Shown: positions 42,587-51,652 of the stretch, piece after piece | Numbering within the stretch: the stretch's first letter is position 1 | Layout: every line of letters starts with the position of its first letter | Assembly: GCA_022819985.1 (NCBI GenBank) | Contig: JAJEGH010000033.1 | Coordinates: forward strand, 62,001 to 126,000 | Length of the DNA: 64,000 nt | Reading direction: 5' to 3' | Source: Alphaproteobacteria bacterium | Lineage (GTDB): Bacteria > Pseudomonadota > Alphaproteobacteria > Bin65 | The notes under the pieces: model-generated | The model's input: the letters and a program-made list of their open reading frames with translations, nothing else | The model's database searches: none | What the model was told of the DNA's origin: nothing | Position numbers and translations under genes: made by a program

Positions 42587-43759
42587 TCAGGCCGTCTCTT
42601 CGAACAGCTCGCGGCCGATCAGCATCCGGCGGATTTCGCTGGTGCCGGCGCCGATCTCGTAGAGCTTGGCGTCGCGCAGCAGGCGGCCAGTCGGGTATTC
42701 GTTGATATAGCCGTTGCCGCCCAGGGCCTGGACCGCCTCCAGCGCCATCCAAGTCGCCTTTTCCGCGGCGTAGAGGATCGCGCCGGCGGCGTCCTTGCGG
42801 GTGGTCTCGCCGCGGTCGCAGGCTTTCGCGACGGCATAGACATAGGCTTTCGACGCGTTCATCGTCGTGTACATATCGGCGATTTTGCCCTGCATGAGCT
42901 GAAACTCGCCGATCGGCCGGCCGAACTGCTTGCGCTCGTGGATGTAGGGCACCACCGCGTCCATGCAGGCCTGCATGATGCCGAGCGCCCCGGCGGCGAG
43001 CACGGCGCGCTCATAGTCCAGGCCCGACATCAGGACGTGGACGCCCTTGTTGACTTCGCCGACGACATTCTCCTCCGGCACCTCGCAGTCCTGGAACACC
43101 AGCTCCCCGGTCGGCGAGCCGCGCATGCCCAGCTTGTCCAGCTTCTGGGAGGTCGAGAAGCCGTCGAAGCCCTTCTCGATCAGGAAGGCGGTGATGCCGC
43201 GCGCGCCGGCATCCGGGTCGGTCTTGGCGTAGACGACCAGCGTGTCGGCCTCCTCAAAATTGGTGATCCACATTTTCGAGCCGTTGAGCACGAAGCGGTC
43301 GCCCCTGCGGTCGGCCCGGGTGCGCATCGAGACCACGTCCGAGCCCGCGCCCGGCTCCGACATGGCCAGCGCGCCGACATGCTCGCCGGAGATCAGCTTC
43401 GGCAGGTAGCGGCGCTTCTGCTCGTCGTTGGCGCAGCGCCGGATCTGGTTGACGCACAGGTTGGAATGGGCGCCGTAGCTCAGGCCCACAGAACCGGAGG
43501 CGCGGCTGATCTCCTCGACCGCCACGGCATGCTCCAGATAGCCCATGCCGGCGCCGCCATACTCCTCTTCCACCGTGATGCCGTGCAGGCCGAGTTCGCC
43601 CATCATCGGCCACAGATGGCGCGGGAAGCTGTCGGTCCGGTCGATCTCCGCGGCCAGCGGCGCGACATGGTCCGACGCGAAGCTCATCACCGAATCGCGG
43701 ATCATGTCGGCGGTCTCGCCGAGGTCGAAATCGAGCGCGGGAAGCTGGTTCGGGATCAT
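42587..43759 (-). CDS. Isovaleryl-CoA dehydrogenase
   Basis: FAD acyl-CoA dehydrogenase of 390 residues acting in leucine breakdown. Segments include [20 protein letters not shown] (about 57-76), [16 protein letters not shown] (about 130-145), [19 protein letters not shown], and catalytic Glu in [13 protein letters not shown] (about 249), the position characteristic of IVD. The C-terminal [20 protein letters not shown] is conserved. The usual downstream methylcrotonyl-CoA carboxylase genes are absent; RraA-like follows instead. Confidence 0.87.
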   Translation of the reverse strand: MIPNQLPALDFDLGETADMIRDSVMSFASDHVAPLAAEIDRTDSFPRHLWPMMGELGLHGITVEEEYGGAGMGYLEHAVAVEEISRASGSVGLSYGAHSNLCVNQIRRCANDEQKRRYLPKLISGEHVGALAMSEPGAGSDVVSMRTRADRRGDRFVLNGSKMWITNFEEADTLVVYAKTDPDAGARGITAFLIEKGFDGFSTSQKLDKLGMRGSPTGELVFQDCEVPEENVVGEVNKGVHVLMSGLDYERAVLAAGALGIMQACMDAVVPYIHERKQFGRPIGEFQLMQGKIADMYTTMNASKAYVYAVAKACDRGETTRKDAAGAILYAAEKATWMALEAVQALGGNGYINEYPTGRLLRDAKLYEIGAGTSEIRRMLIGRELFEETA

Positions 43760-43939
43760 GGCGGTTTATCCGGATTTCGGCCGGTGTCTCCGGTGTCTGG
43801 TCGGTTTCGGGCCGGCGCTGGGGCGGCGGGCGGGTCGCCGGCGCATTGTGCGGCTATTCGGCGGCCTGTCGATAGCCTCCGGCGCCGCGCCGGCGGCGGC
43901 GGGCGGGAGTCCGCGCCCACCGCTGTTCGGCGCCAGGCC

Positions 43940-44506
43940 CCGCGCGTCGCGCGCTCGCATGGATATCCTTCTCCAGGCCTTCGATCTTCGCGTTGAACCC
44001 GGCGGCCTGTTCGAACAGAAGCCTGCCCAACTCGCGGACCGCGTCGGGCAGGCCCGAGTCCGGATCCTCAAGCGCCGATGCCAGGCGGTCGACATGAGCG
44101 GGACCCTGGGCCGCAACGACGCCGAACTCCGCCAGATGGCGGCGCCCCAATCGTCACCGGGCGTTGATCGTCTGGGTGCGCTGGCGCACCAACAGATCGC
44201 GGGTTCGGAACGGCATCACCCGACCCTGCTGCTCCGCCGTCTTGACCGCAACGAAACTCATCGTCGGACGCGACGCCGCCTCGCAGATCGCCTCGGCATC
44301 CGCGGCGTCGTTCTTGTGACGCTTGACGTAAGGCTTGGCATATTGCGGGGGAATCAGCCTCACCGAGCGGCCCAGAGCGCCAATCTCCCGCCCCCAGTAA
44401 TGAGCGCTGGCGCAGGCCTCCATCGCCACCGCGCAGCGCGGCTGCGAATCAAGAAACTCCGGAATCTTCCCACGACTCAACGTCTTGCGGAACGCGACTG
44501 AATCGT
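43940..44506 (-). pseudogene. IS110-family transposase remnant
   Basis: Reading 44506 to 43940, the frame shows SVAFRKTLSRGKIPEFLD, VRLIPPQYAKPYVKRHKNDA, ADAEAICEAASRP and LLVRQRTQTINA, all IS110 DEDD-transposase signatures, then a TGA (44156-44154), about four extra codons, and resumes in the same frame as HLAEFGVVAAQGPAHVDRL to LEKDIHASAR, where homology ends. The first about 25 residues, including the first catalytic Asp, and the entire C-terminal transposase_20 domain are missing. The element is dead. Confidence 0.8.
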
Positions 44507-44551
44507 CGGTTCGCGCAGAGGCTGCCCGGCAGGGGACGCCGCTCCCTCGGA

Positions 44552-45916
44552 TCAGGCGCTGAGCCGCATGCCGACCCGGTTCATGTCGGGCTCCTTGTGG
44601 AACTTGCCGTCCTGCATGATGGCGACCAGCCGGGATTGGTCCTGCAGCACCTTGATGTTGGTGAGCGGGTCGCCGTCGACCAGAAGCAGGTCGGCCAGGC
44701 AGCCCTCGCGGATCGTGCCGAGTTCGTCGCCCATGCCCATGATCTGGCCGCCATACAGGGTACCGGCCTTGATCGCCTCCATCGGCGAGAAGCCGACCAT
44801 GTCGACGAAATACTCGAAATCCCTGGCGTTGGTGCCGTGGGGCGTCCAGGCAAAGCCGTAGTCGCCGCCGACCAATACGCGGATGCCGCGCTTGTGCATC
44901 GCCAGCATGGTCGCGCAGGCATGCTCCAGCTCGCGCTCGTAGCGATCGGTGATTGGCGTGCCGGGCTTGATGCCCCATTCCGCCGCGTTCCGGGCCACGT
45001 TGATCAGCCAGGCCAGGCCGGGCGCCACGAAATGCTTGTCCTTGTTGGCTTCCAGCAGGTCGAGCGTCTCCTCGTCGGAGAAGGAGGCGTGGTAGATGAT
45101 CTCGATGCCGTGCTTCACGCAGCGCTGGATCGACTCCTTCGAGCGCGCATGGGCGGCGAGGCGGCGGCCGCGCCCCTTGGCTTCGGCGACCGCGACGGCG
45201 ACTTCCTCGTCGGTAAACTGGTTCTCCTCCGCGGCGAATTGGGTGATCTCTTCGCCGGACAGGTTGATCTTGATCGTATCGACGCCCCACTTCATGAGCG
45301 TGCGGACTTCGCGGCGCATCTCCTCCACGCCGGAGACGACGATGCCGAGATTAAGCGCCTTGTGGTCGATATGCGGCAGCGTGGCGTCGCCGAGGCCGCC
45401 GACCGCCGTCAGCTCCGGCCCGGCCGCGGTGTAGCGCGGGCCCGGCACCTTGCCCTCCTTGATGGCGTCGCGGATCACCACGTCGAGCCTCGGCTTGGCC
45501 GCCGCCGCGCCGTAGCCGGCGGTGAAGCCGGCGTCGATCAGCAGTTTCGCCATGTAGACGCAGTTGAGCGTATGCTCCTCAAGCGGCATGAGCTGGATCG
45601 GGTCGATGCCCGGCGCGTTGTTCCAGCTCAGATGCAGATGGGCGTCGATCATGCCGGGCATCAGCGTCATGCCCCGCCCGTCGATCCGATGGCTGCCGTT
45701 CTGTGCGCCCCAGCCGCCGTTGCCGAGCCCGCCGCCGCCATAGCCGGCGCCGGCGCGGGCGATCGACTTGATCCGGTTGCCGGCAACCGTCACGTCGCCG
45801 CTGTAGGGCGCTTCGCCCGTGCCGTCGAGGATGCGGACGTTGGAGAATACGATCTCCGGATCCGGGCGCCCGTTGCCGTTGGAACCGGCCCAGCCGCCGT
45901 AAGCGATTTCCGCCAT
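44552..45916 (-). CDS. Amidohydrolase family protein
   Basis: Metal-dependent hydrolase of 454 residues, imidazolonepropionase/prolidase-like. The HxH metal motif lies in MPGMIDAHLHLSW (about residues 86-98), a candidate Lys in KWGVDTIKINLSGEE (about 215), further His in RLAAHARS (about 245) and EIIYHASFSDEE (about 266), and the Asp in VLVGGDYGFAWTPHG (about 350). The C-terminal beta sandwich follows (ADLLLVDGDPLTNI). A glycine-rich insert (residues 57-70) is odd. It is the last gene of the liv-linked operon; an IS110 remnant lies directly after it. Confidence 0.85.
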   Translation of the reverse strand: MAEIAYGGWAGSNGNGRPDPEIVFSNVRILDGTGEAPYSGDVTVAGNRIKSIARAGAGYGGGGLGNGGWGAQNGSHRIDGRGMTLMPGMIDAHLHLSWNNAPGIDPIQLMPLEEHTLNCVYMAKLLIDAGFTAGYGAAAAKPRLDVVIRDAIKEGKVPGPRYTAAGPELTAVGGLGDATLPHIDHKALNLGIVVSGVEEMRREVRTLMKWGVDTIKINLSGEEITQFAAEENQFTDEEVAVAVAEAKGRGRRLAAHARSKESIQRCVKHGIEIIYHASFSDEETLDLLEANKDKHFVAPGLAWLINVARNAAEWGIKPGTPITDRYERELEHACATMLAMHKRGIRVLVGGDYGFAWTPHGTNARDFEYFVDMVGFSPMEAIKAGTLYGGQIMGMGDELGTIREGCLADLLLVDGDPLTNIKVLQDQSRLVAIMQDGKFHKEPDMNRVGMRLSA

Positions 45917-45952
45917 GGTCTTCCTCCCTGATTCCCTGTCTGTCGGGCCGCT

Positions 45953-46735
45953 CTAGGCCGCGGCCCTGTCCAGATGCGCCCTGATCGATTCCGCCGACCG
46001 TCCGGGCGCTTCGATGGTCATCCAGTGCCCGATACCGGGCAGAATTTCCATTTCCGCTCCTGAAATACGGTTTTTCAGCGCCTCGGCCATGGCCACCGGC
46101 GCCACCGGGTCTTTTTCTCCCGCAATCAACAGCGTCGGGCAGCGGATCGAGCCATGGTCCGCTGCCGCCGCCACCGCCAGCGCCCGGCAATGCGCGGCGT
46201 ATCCCGCCGGATTCTGGCGCATCAGGCTCTCGCGGACGAAAGCCTGCGCAACAGGGTTGGTCCGGCTCGACTCTTCCGCGACGCTCGCGCCCGATACGCT
46301 GTCGGCGATCCCCGCCATACCTTCGCGCCGGGCCGTCTCGGCCCGTTCGCCCAGCGCCTGGCGCGCTGCCGGCGCCGGTTCCAGAATGGGCCCGAACAGC
46401 GTGAGACTCAAGACTGCATCGGGCAGATCCGCGGCGAGATGCTGGCAGATCAGCGTGCCCATGGAGTGGCCGGCAAAATGGGCCCGCCCGATCCCGGCGG
46501 CGCGGACCGCGTCGCACACCGCCGCGGCCAGCCCCTTCAGCCCGGGCCGGCCGGGGCGCAGGGCGGAACGGCCGGCGCCGGGCAGATCGGGACGCAGCAC
46601 CCGGTAGCCGTCGAGGGCGCCCATCAGGGGCTCGAATGTATTCGAATCGCCGCCCAGGCCGTGGATCAGGACGACGGCCGGGCCGTGACCGCCGCTGTCT
46701 TCCGTCACCATGCTTCCGAAGCACAGATCGGCCAT
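45953..46735 (-). CDS. Alpha/beta hydrolase
   Basis: Serine hydrolase of 260 residues with PAVVLIHGLGGDSNTF (oxyanion region, about residue 19), nucleophile GHSMGTLICQ (Ser about 93), acid in IAGEKDPVAPV (about 208) and His in PGIGHWMTIE (about 236). It resembles 3-oxoadipate enol-lactonase-like esterases. It begins 3 bp after the FAH-family gene stop, within the liv-linked operon, suggesting a step in a catabolic pathway. Confidence 0.85.
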   Translation of the reverse strand: MADLCFGSMVTEDSGGHGPAVVLIHGLGGDSNTFEPLMGALDGYRVLRPDLPGAGRSALRPGRPGLKGLAAAVCDAVRAAGIGRAHFAGHSMGTLICQHLAADLPDAVLSLTLFGPILEPAPAARQALGERAETARREGMAGIADSVSGASVAEESSRTNPVAQAFVRESLMRQNPAGYAAHCRALAVAAAADHGSIRCPTLLIAGEKDPVAPVAMAEALKNRISGAEMEILPGIGHWMTIEAPGRSAESIRAHLDRAAA

Positions 46736-46738
46736 CGC

Positions 46739-47605
46739 TCAAACCCCCGCGACCGGATTTTCGAGGATGCCGATGCCGCCGATCTCGACGGCAACCCGAT
46801 CTCCGGCCTTGAGAAATTTCGGGGGATCGAAACCGATACCGACCCCGGCCGGCGTGCCCGTCGCGATGACGTCGCCGGGCAGGAGCGTGATCCCGTTCGA
46901 GATTGCGGCGACAGTCGCCGGCACGTCGAAAATCATGAGCGCCGTGTTGGAATCCTGACGCAGTTCGCCGTTGACCCGGCAGCGGATGACCGTGTCGGCA
47001 AGGTCCACCTCGTCCGCCGTCACGGCGACCGGCCCCATCGGGCAGAAGGTATCCTGGGACTTGCCGATCAGCCACTGGCTGTGCCGGCTCTGCAGGTCGC
47101 GGGCGGTGACATCGTTGACGATCGTGTAGCCCCAGACATGCTTCATGGCCTGCTGCGCCGGAATATTGCGGCCCGCCATCCCGATGATAACGGCGAGCTC
47201 GGCTTCATAGTCCACGGCTTCGGTCACACCGGGATCGAGACGGATTTCCACGCCGTGCGGAATGACCGATTCCGGCAGCTTGGAAAACACGATGGGCGCT
47301 TCCGGCACGACGCCTTTCGCGGCGGAACTGTCGAAGCCGGAATGGGCGAATTCCCTGGCGTGATCGTGATAATTCTTGCCGACGCAGAAGATGTTGCGGC
47401 GCGGCCGGGGGATCGGCGCCTGGACCGCGATATCCTCCATGGGAACGGTATCGACCGCCTTCGGCTGGTCCCGGCCGATCAACGCCGCCACACCATCCCG
47501 GTCCGCTGCGCCGCCGGGCAGTTCGAAGCGATCGACCGCATCGCCGCCCTCCGCAACCCGGCCGACATGCCGGCCGCCCTGCCAATCGAACGTGACGAGC
47601 TTCAG
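46739..47605 (-). CDS. Fumarylacetoacetate hydrolase family protein
   Basis: The 288-residue protein cleaves or isomerises 2-oxo or acylpyruvate compounds. It has NIFCVGKNYHDHAREFAHSG (about 71-90), metal-binding Glu/Asp in VDYEAELAVIIG (about 132-143), GYTIVNDVTARDLQ (about 160-173) and GDVIATGTPAGVG (about 247). No ATG, GTG or TTG fits: the probable start is CTG at 47605, overlapping the previous stop as CTGA with GGAGGCGGAG upstream. It follows the SRPBCC-QOR fusion in the same operon. Confidence 0.83.
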   Translation of the reverse strand: MKLVTFDWQGGRHVGRVAEGGDAVDRFELPGGAADRDGVAALIGRDQPKAVDTVPMEDIAVQAPIPRPRRNIFCVGKNYHDHAREFAHSGFDSSAAKGVVPEAPIVFSKLPESVIPHGVEIRLDPGVTEAVDYEAELAVIIGMAGRNIPAQQAMKHVWGYTIVNDVTARDLQSRHSQWLIGKSQDTFCPMGPVAVTADEVDLADTVIRCRVNGELRQDSNTALMIFDVPATVAAISNGITLLPGDVIATGTPAGVGIGFDPPKFLKAGDRVAVEIGGIGILENPVAGV

Positions 47606-49125
47606 GACTCCGCCTCCCCTTGCCCATCCTGGATCGGACCCGGGATCAGGACGGTCGAGCCCGTGGTGGCCCGGCCTTCGAGGGCACGATGGGCGTCGGC
47701 GGCGTTCTCCAGCGCGAACCGCTGCCCGATTTCGATGGTGACGATGCGCCGCTGGACGGCATCGAACAGCCGGTCTGCGCTGGCCCCGAATTTCTCCGGC
47801 GTATCCGTGTAATGGACGTAGTTCGGACGCGAGAGGGTGGCCGAGCAGCCGGCCAGCATGGAAATGTCCTGCGGCCCGATATCGCCTGAGGCCTGGCCGA
47901 AACTGACCAGATGCCCGCGCACGGCGAGCGCGGCGACGGAATGGGCGAAGCTGTCCCGGCCGACCGCGTCGTAGATGACGTCCGCACCGTGCCCGTCGGT
48001 CAGGTCGCGGACCTGCTCCTCCAGGCTCCTTTCGCCCGGTACGATAACGTGATGGGCGCCGGCGGCGCGCCCGACGCGGGCCTTCTCGTCGGTCGAAGTC
48101 GCACCGATCACGGTGGCGCCGAGCCGGTTCGCCCACTGGCACAGGATCCGCCCGACCCCGCCGGCCGGCGCATAGACGAGAACGGTTTCGCCCGGCGCGA
48201 CGGCATGGACGCGATGCAGCAGGAATTCGGCGGTCACGCCCTTGAGCAGTCCGGCCGCGGCGGTCTCGTCGTCGATATGGTCCGGCAGCGGGATGACCAG
48301 ACCGGCGTCCATGGTCCGGACGCTCGCGTAGGCGCCGAGCGGCGGGCAGGCGTAGGCGACGCGCTGGCCGGGCGCCAGATGGCCGACATTCGCGCCGACA
48401 TCCACGACGACGCCGGCCGCTTCCAGGCCCGGCACGCCCGGCGGGTCGAGCAGGTCGAAATAGCCGGTCCGGCAATAGACATCGATATAGTTGACGCCGA
48501 CCGCTGTCTGGCGCAGGCGGACCTGGCTCGGCCCCGGCGGCGGCGCTTCGGCCGGCTGCGGATGCAGCTCTTCCGCGCCGCCATGCCGGTCGATGACGAT
48601 GGCAGTGCCCTCGATGGCGGCGCCCGCGCCCTGCCGGACGGCGGGCGCGGCGGCCGCGGCATCCCAGGTTCGCCGATTTCCGCCGGTCGGGCGCTCCACC
48701 CGCGCGCGGACTGCCGCAAATCCGGCTTCGTAGACCTCCGTCGCAACCAAGGCGGCAAGTTCCCGCTCCTGGCCGGGCGGCGTGTTGAAGGTGGACGACC
48801 AGTGCCAGAAGGTCCGGTCGCCGTCGGTCACCGGCTTCAGGCGAACCTCTGCAACGTAATTCCGGAGCGGGACATCCGCAGCGACGATCGAGTAGCGGAA
48901 CCGGCGCTCGCTGTCGGACAGCGACAGCAGGCGCTCGCGGACGTTTGCGCCGTCCTCGAGGTCGAAATTACGCACGCAGCCGACCTGGTCGGTGCGCTTC
49001 GAGTCCTCGAGCATGCTGCGCCGGACGATCGGGTGCCAGCGGTCGTGGCCGTTGAAGTCGCGCAGGATTTCCCACACCGCCGCGACGGGTGCGTCGATCA
49101 CCGTGCTGCGCACCACCCGAATCAT
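47602..49125 (-). CDS. SRPBCC domain fused to quinone oxidoreductase
   Basis: The 507-residue protein has two parts. Residues 1-150 form an SRPBCC/polyketide-cyclase-like lipid-binding domain (VIDAPVAAVWEILRDFNG, VSDGDRTFWHWSS-like segments). Residues 165-500 form a zinc-free NADPH:quinone reductase of the MDR family: VNYIDVYCRTGYF (about 214), LVYAPAGGVGRILCQWA (cofactor loop, about 318), VIYDAVGRDSF (about 385). The SRPBCC half resembles the protein encoded next to it (49141-49578). No frameshift or stop separates the parts, so it is a genuine fusion. It may deliver or present a hydrophobic substrate to the reductase; the substrate is unknown. Confidence 0.85.
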   Translation of the reverse strand: MIRVVRSTVIDAPVAAVWEILRDFNGHDRWHPIVRRSMLEDSKRTDQVGCVRNFDLEDGANVRERLLSLSDSERRFRYSIVAADVPLRNYVAEVRLKPVTDGDRTFWHWSSTFNTPPGQERELAALVATEVYEAGFAAVRARVERPTGGNRRTWDAAAAAPAVRQGAGAAIEGTAIVIDRHGGAEELHPQPAEAPPPGPSQVRLRQTAVGVNYIDVYCRTGYFDLLDPPGVPGLEAAGVVVDVGANVGHLAPGQRVAYACPPLGAYASVRTMDAGLVIPLPDHIDDETAAAGLLKGVTAEFLLHRVHAVAPGETVLVYAPAGGVGRILCQWANRLGATVIGATSTDEKARVGRAAGAHHVIVPGERSLEEQVRDLTDGHGADVIYDAVGRDSFAHSVAALAVRGHLVSFGQASGDIGPQDISMLAGCSATLSRPNYVHYTDTPEKFGASADRLFDAVQRRIVTIEIGQRFALENAADAHRALEGRATTGSTVLIPGPIQDGQGEAES

Positions 49126-49140
49126 GGCCGCACCACGGCG

Positions 49141-49578
49141 TCAGCTCCCGAAACGAACCTTGAGCGCGTCGAAAGCCGCCTGGAACACACCGTTTCCGAT
49201 GTTGGCGACGAGATCGGCCTCGGCCGCCGGATCGCAATCGAACTCGGCCGTCCATTCGGCGAAGGTCCGGCCGCCGTCGGTAACCGGCATGAGCTTCAGC
49301 GTCGCGATATAGTTCTGGACCCCCATCGGGCTTTCGAGAATGGCATAGGTGACGCTGTAGTCGTAATCGGACAGCGCCAGCAGCCGCTCGCGCAGGAACC
49401 CGCCATCCTCCAGGCGGAAGGCCCGGACGCAGCCGACCTGGTCCGAGGGCTGGCCGCCTTCGATCCGGCTTTCGCGCACCGCCGGCACCCAGTCCGGCAG
49501 CGCGTTGAAGTCCCGGACGGTCTGCCAGATCCGGTCGGCCGGTGCGCCGATCACCGAGGAGATGTAGACCCGGGCCAT
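49141..49578 (-). CDS. SRPBCC family protein
   Basis: The 145-residue START-like fold protein begins VYISSVIGAPADRIWQTVRD and contains DQVGCVRAFRLEDGG (about residues 47-61) and FAEWTAEFDCDP (about 105). The matching segments DQVGCVRNFDLEDG and RLKPVTDGDRTF of the neighbouring fusion protein show that the two arose by duplication. It lies 15 bp upstream of that fusion gene. Its ligand is unknown, probably hydrophobic. Confidence 0.82.
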   Translation of the reverse strand: MARVYISSVIGAPADRIWQTVRDFNALPDWVPAVRESRIEGGQPSDQVGCVRAFRLEDGGFLRERLLALSDYDYSVTYAILESPMGVQNYIATLKLMPVTDGGRTFAEWTAEFDCDPAAEADLVANIGNGVFQAAFDALKVRFGS

Positions 49579-49581
49579 GAT

Positions 49582-51639
49582 CTAGCCGTCTCCGTCCTTC
49601 CCGGTCTCGGCGTCCTTTGCCAGGCTGGAGGCGTCCCGGGCCGAGCGGAAGACGTCGCCGAGCCGCGCGACGTTGGCATTCTCGATGCCGACCTCCTTCA
49701 TCATCTCGTCGATCAGCGGGCTTTGCACCCGATAACGCAGCACGCTTTCGATAACCTCGTCGGTCGGGCTGCGCCCGCTGCCGCCTCCGCCGCCGGCGAG
49801 GCCGTCGACATGGAGAATTTTGATTCCGTCGATATTCTCCATGGGCCGAACGCTTTCGCGGATGATGCCTTCCAGGCGGTCCAGCAGCCGGACCCGGAGC
49901 CGTCCGGCGCGCGCATCCTCGGTCAGCAGGTTCTCGGCCTCGTTGCGCAGGCGCTCGGCCTCTGCCGCGACGGCGGCCGTCGCCCGGTCGGCCTCGGCGG
50001 CGATCTTCGCGGTATCGGCGTCCTTGCTCGCAACGATCCGGTCGATGGCGGCGATCCGCTCAGCAACCTCGGTCTCGCGGACCGTCGCGACCTTCTCTTC
50101 GGCCTCTACGGCGCCGGCGCGCACCGATTCCGTCTCGATCCGGGCTTCGGCCTCCTCCGAGGTCTTTTTCAGGACTTCGATCTGCCGTTCGATTTCGGCC
50201 AGCTCGACCGCCATTTCCCGCTCGACCTCGAGCCGGCGCAGTTCGCGCTGCTGAACGATTCGCGCTTCCTCGATGCCGCGGTCCGACAGGATGCGCGACC
50301 GCTCGACCTCCTCGCGGGCGGCGATTTCGGCTTCCTCGACAGCACGGCGCTGGTCGATCTGGTGCGCCTGGAGCTGCCGGTCCCGCTCGATGCGCGCCTT
50401 GTCCAGGGTCTGGTCCTGATCGATCCGGGCGGTTTCCACCTCCTTTTGGGCCTCGATGCGCGCGGTCTCGGTCTGCTGATTGCGCGCGATGTCGCGGGCC
50501 TCGGTCTCGGCCTCGGCGAGAATCTGGGCCTCGCGCAACTGGCGCTGGGAGGCGATGCGCGCCCGCTCCAGATCCTCGTTGGCGGCAATCTCGGCATTCT
50601 CCAGGTCGTGGCGCTGGCGGATCTGCTCCTGGCGGACCAGCCGTTCGCGCTCGATGCGGGCGGTCTCCAGCGCCTGTTCCTGGGCGATGCGGGCGCGCTC
50701 GATCTCCTCCTGCGCGCGGATTTCCGTCTCTTCGAGGGTGCGGCGGCGCTCGATCTCGAAGCCGCGGGTTTCCTGCTGGCCGGCGATCCGGGCCTGTTCG
50801 GCCTCGCTCTCCCGGGCCGCCTGGATGCGGGCGACCTCGGTACGCTGGTCGGCGCGCAGGGTCTCCAGGGCGCGCTGCTGGTTGAGGCGCGCGTCTTCGC
50901 TCTCCTGTTCCAGCTTGAGGGTCTGCTTCTCCGCTTCCAGATTCTGGCTGCGGATCGCGACCATGGACGACTGCTCGATATCGTTGCGCAGCTTGCGGCG
51001 CGCTTCGATGGTCTCGATGAGCTGGGTCAGGCCCTCGGCGTCGAACCGGTTCGACGGGTTGAAGAATTCCAGGTTGGTCTGGTCCAGGTCGGTGATCGCG
51101 ACGGATTCGAGCTCGAGGCCGTTCTGGGCCAGGGCAATGGCCGCACGCTCTGCGACGTCGGCGACGAAATCCCCGCGCCGCTCGTGCATCTCGTCGAGGG
51201 TGCGCTCGGCGGCAACCGAACGCAGCGCGCCGACGAACTTGCCGGTCAACAGCTCCGCAAGCCGTTCATCCTCAAGGGTGCGCCGGCCGAGGGTCGACGC
51301 CGCGGCGGCGACCGCCTCCTTCTTCTGCAGAACGCGGACGAAGAACTCGGCCTCGATATCGACGCGCACCCGGTCGCCGGTGATGACCGCTCCTTCCCGG
51401 GTGCGGGCGATGGGTATGCGCACCACGTTCAGATTGACCGGCGTCACCTCGTGGACGATCGGCAGGACCAGCGCCCCGCCGTTGATCACCACCTTCTCGC
51501 CGCCGAAACCCGTGCGCACGAAGGCGACTTCCTTGGTCGAGCGGTGATACAGCCAGTTGAGCAGATAGACGATCACCACGATGGCGATGATCGCCACGAT
51601 GAGCCACAGGATGATGCTCCCGATCAGGCTTCCCGTCAT
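49582..51639 (-). CDS. Flotillin-family membrane protein (YqiK-like)
   Basis: The 685-residue protein has one N-terminal membrane helix (residues 5-28), a SPFH/band-7 domain (about 35-200, with RTGFGGEKVVINGGALVLP) and a very long, charged coiled coil (about 205-560) built of repeats with recurrent ARIE/ARIA (for example ETARIERERLVRQEQ and EIERARIAQEQALETARIE). A C-terminal domain (about 570-685) has GIKILHVDGLAGGGGGSG. It forms membrane scaffolds. It lies in the liv-linked operon between the PEP-hydrolase-like and SRPBCC genes, a setting that suggests organisation of transporter or membrane enzymes. Confidence 0.9.
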   Translation of the reverse strand: MTGSLIGSIILWLIVAIIAIVVIVYLLNWLYHRSTKEVAFVRTGFGGEKVVINGGALVLPIVHEVTPVNLNVVRIPIARTREGAVITGDRVRVDIEAEFFVRVLQKKEAVAAAASTLGRRTLEDERLAELLTGKFVGALRSVAAERTLDEMHERRGDFVADVAERAAIALAQNGLELESVAITDLDQTNLEFFNPSNRFDAEGLTQLIETIEARRKLRNDIEQSSMVAIRSQNLEAEKQTLKLEQESEDARLNQQRALETLRADQRTEVARIQAARESEAEQARIAGQQETRGFEIERRRTLEETEIRAQEEIERARIAQEQALETARIERERLVRQEQIRQRHDLENAEIAANEDLERARIASQRQLREAQILAEAETEARDIARNQQTETARIEAQKEVETARIDQDQTLDKARIERDRQLQAHQIDQRRAVEEAEIAAREEVERSRILSDRGIEEARIVQQRELRRLEVEREMAVELAEIERQIEVLKKTSEEAEARIETESVRAGAVEAEEKVATVRETEVAERIAAIDRIVASKDADTAKIAAEADRATAAVAAEAERLRNEAENLLTEDARAGRLRVRLLDRLEGIIRESVRPMENIDGIKILHVDGLAGGGGGSGRSPTDEVIESVLRYRVQSPLIDEMMKEVGIENANVARLGDVFRSARDASSLAKDAETGKDGDG

Positions 51640-51652
51640 GGTCCGGCCCTCC

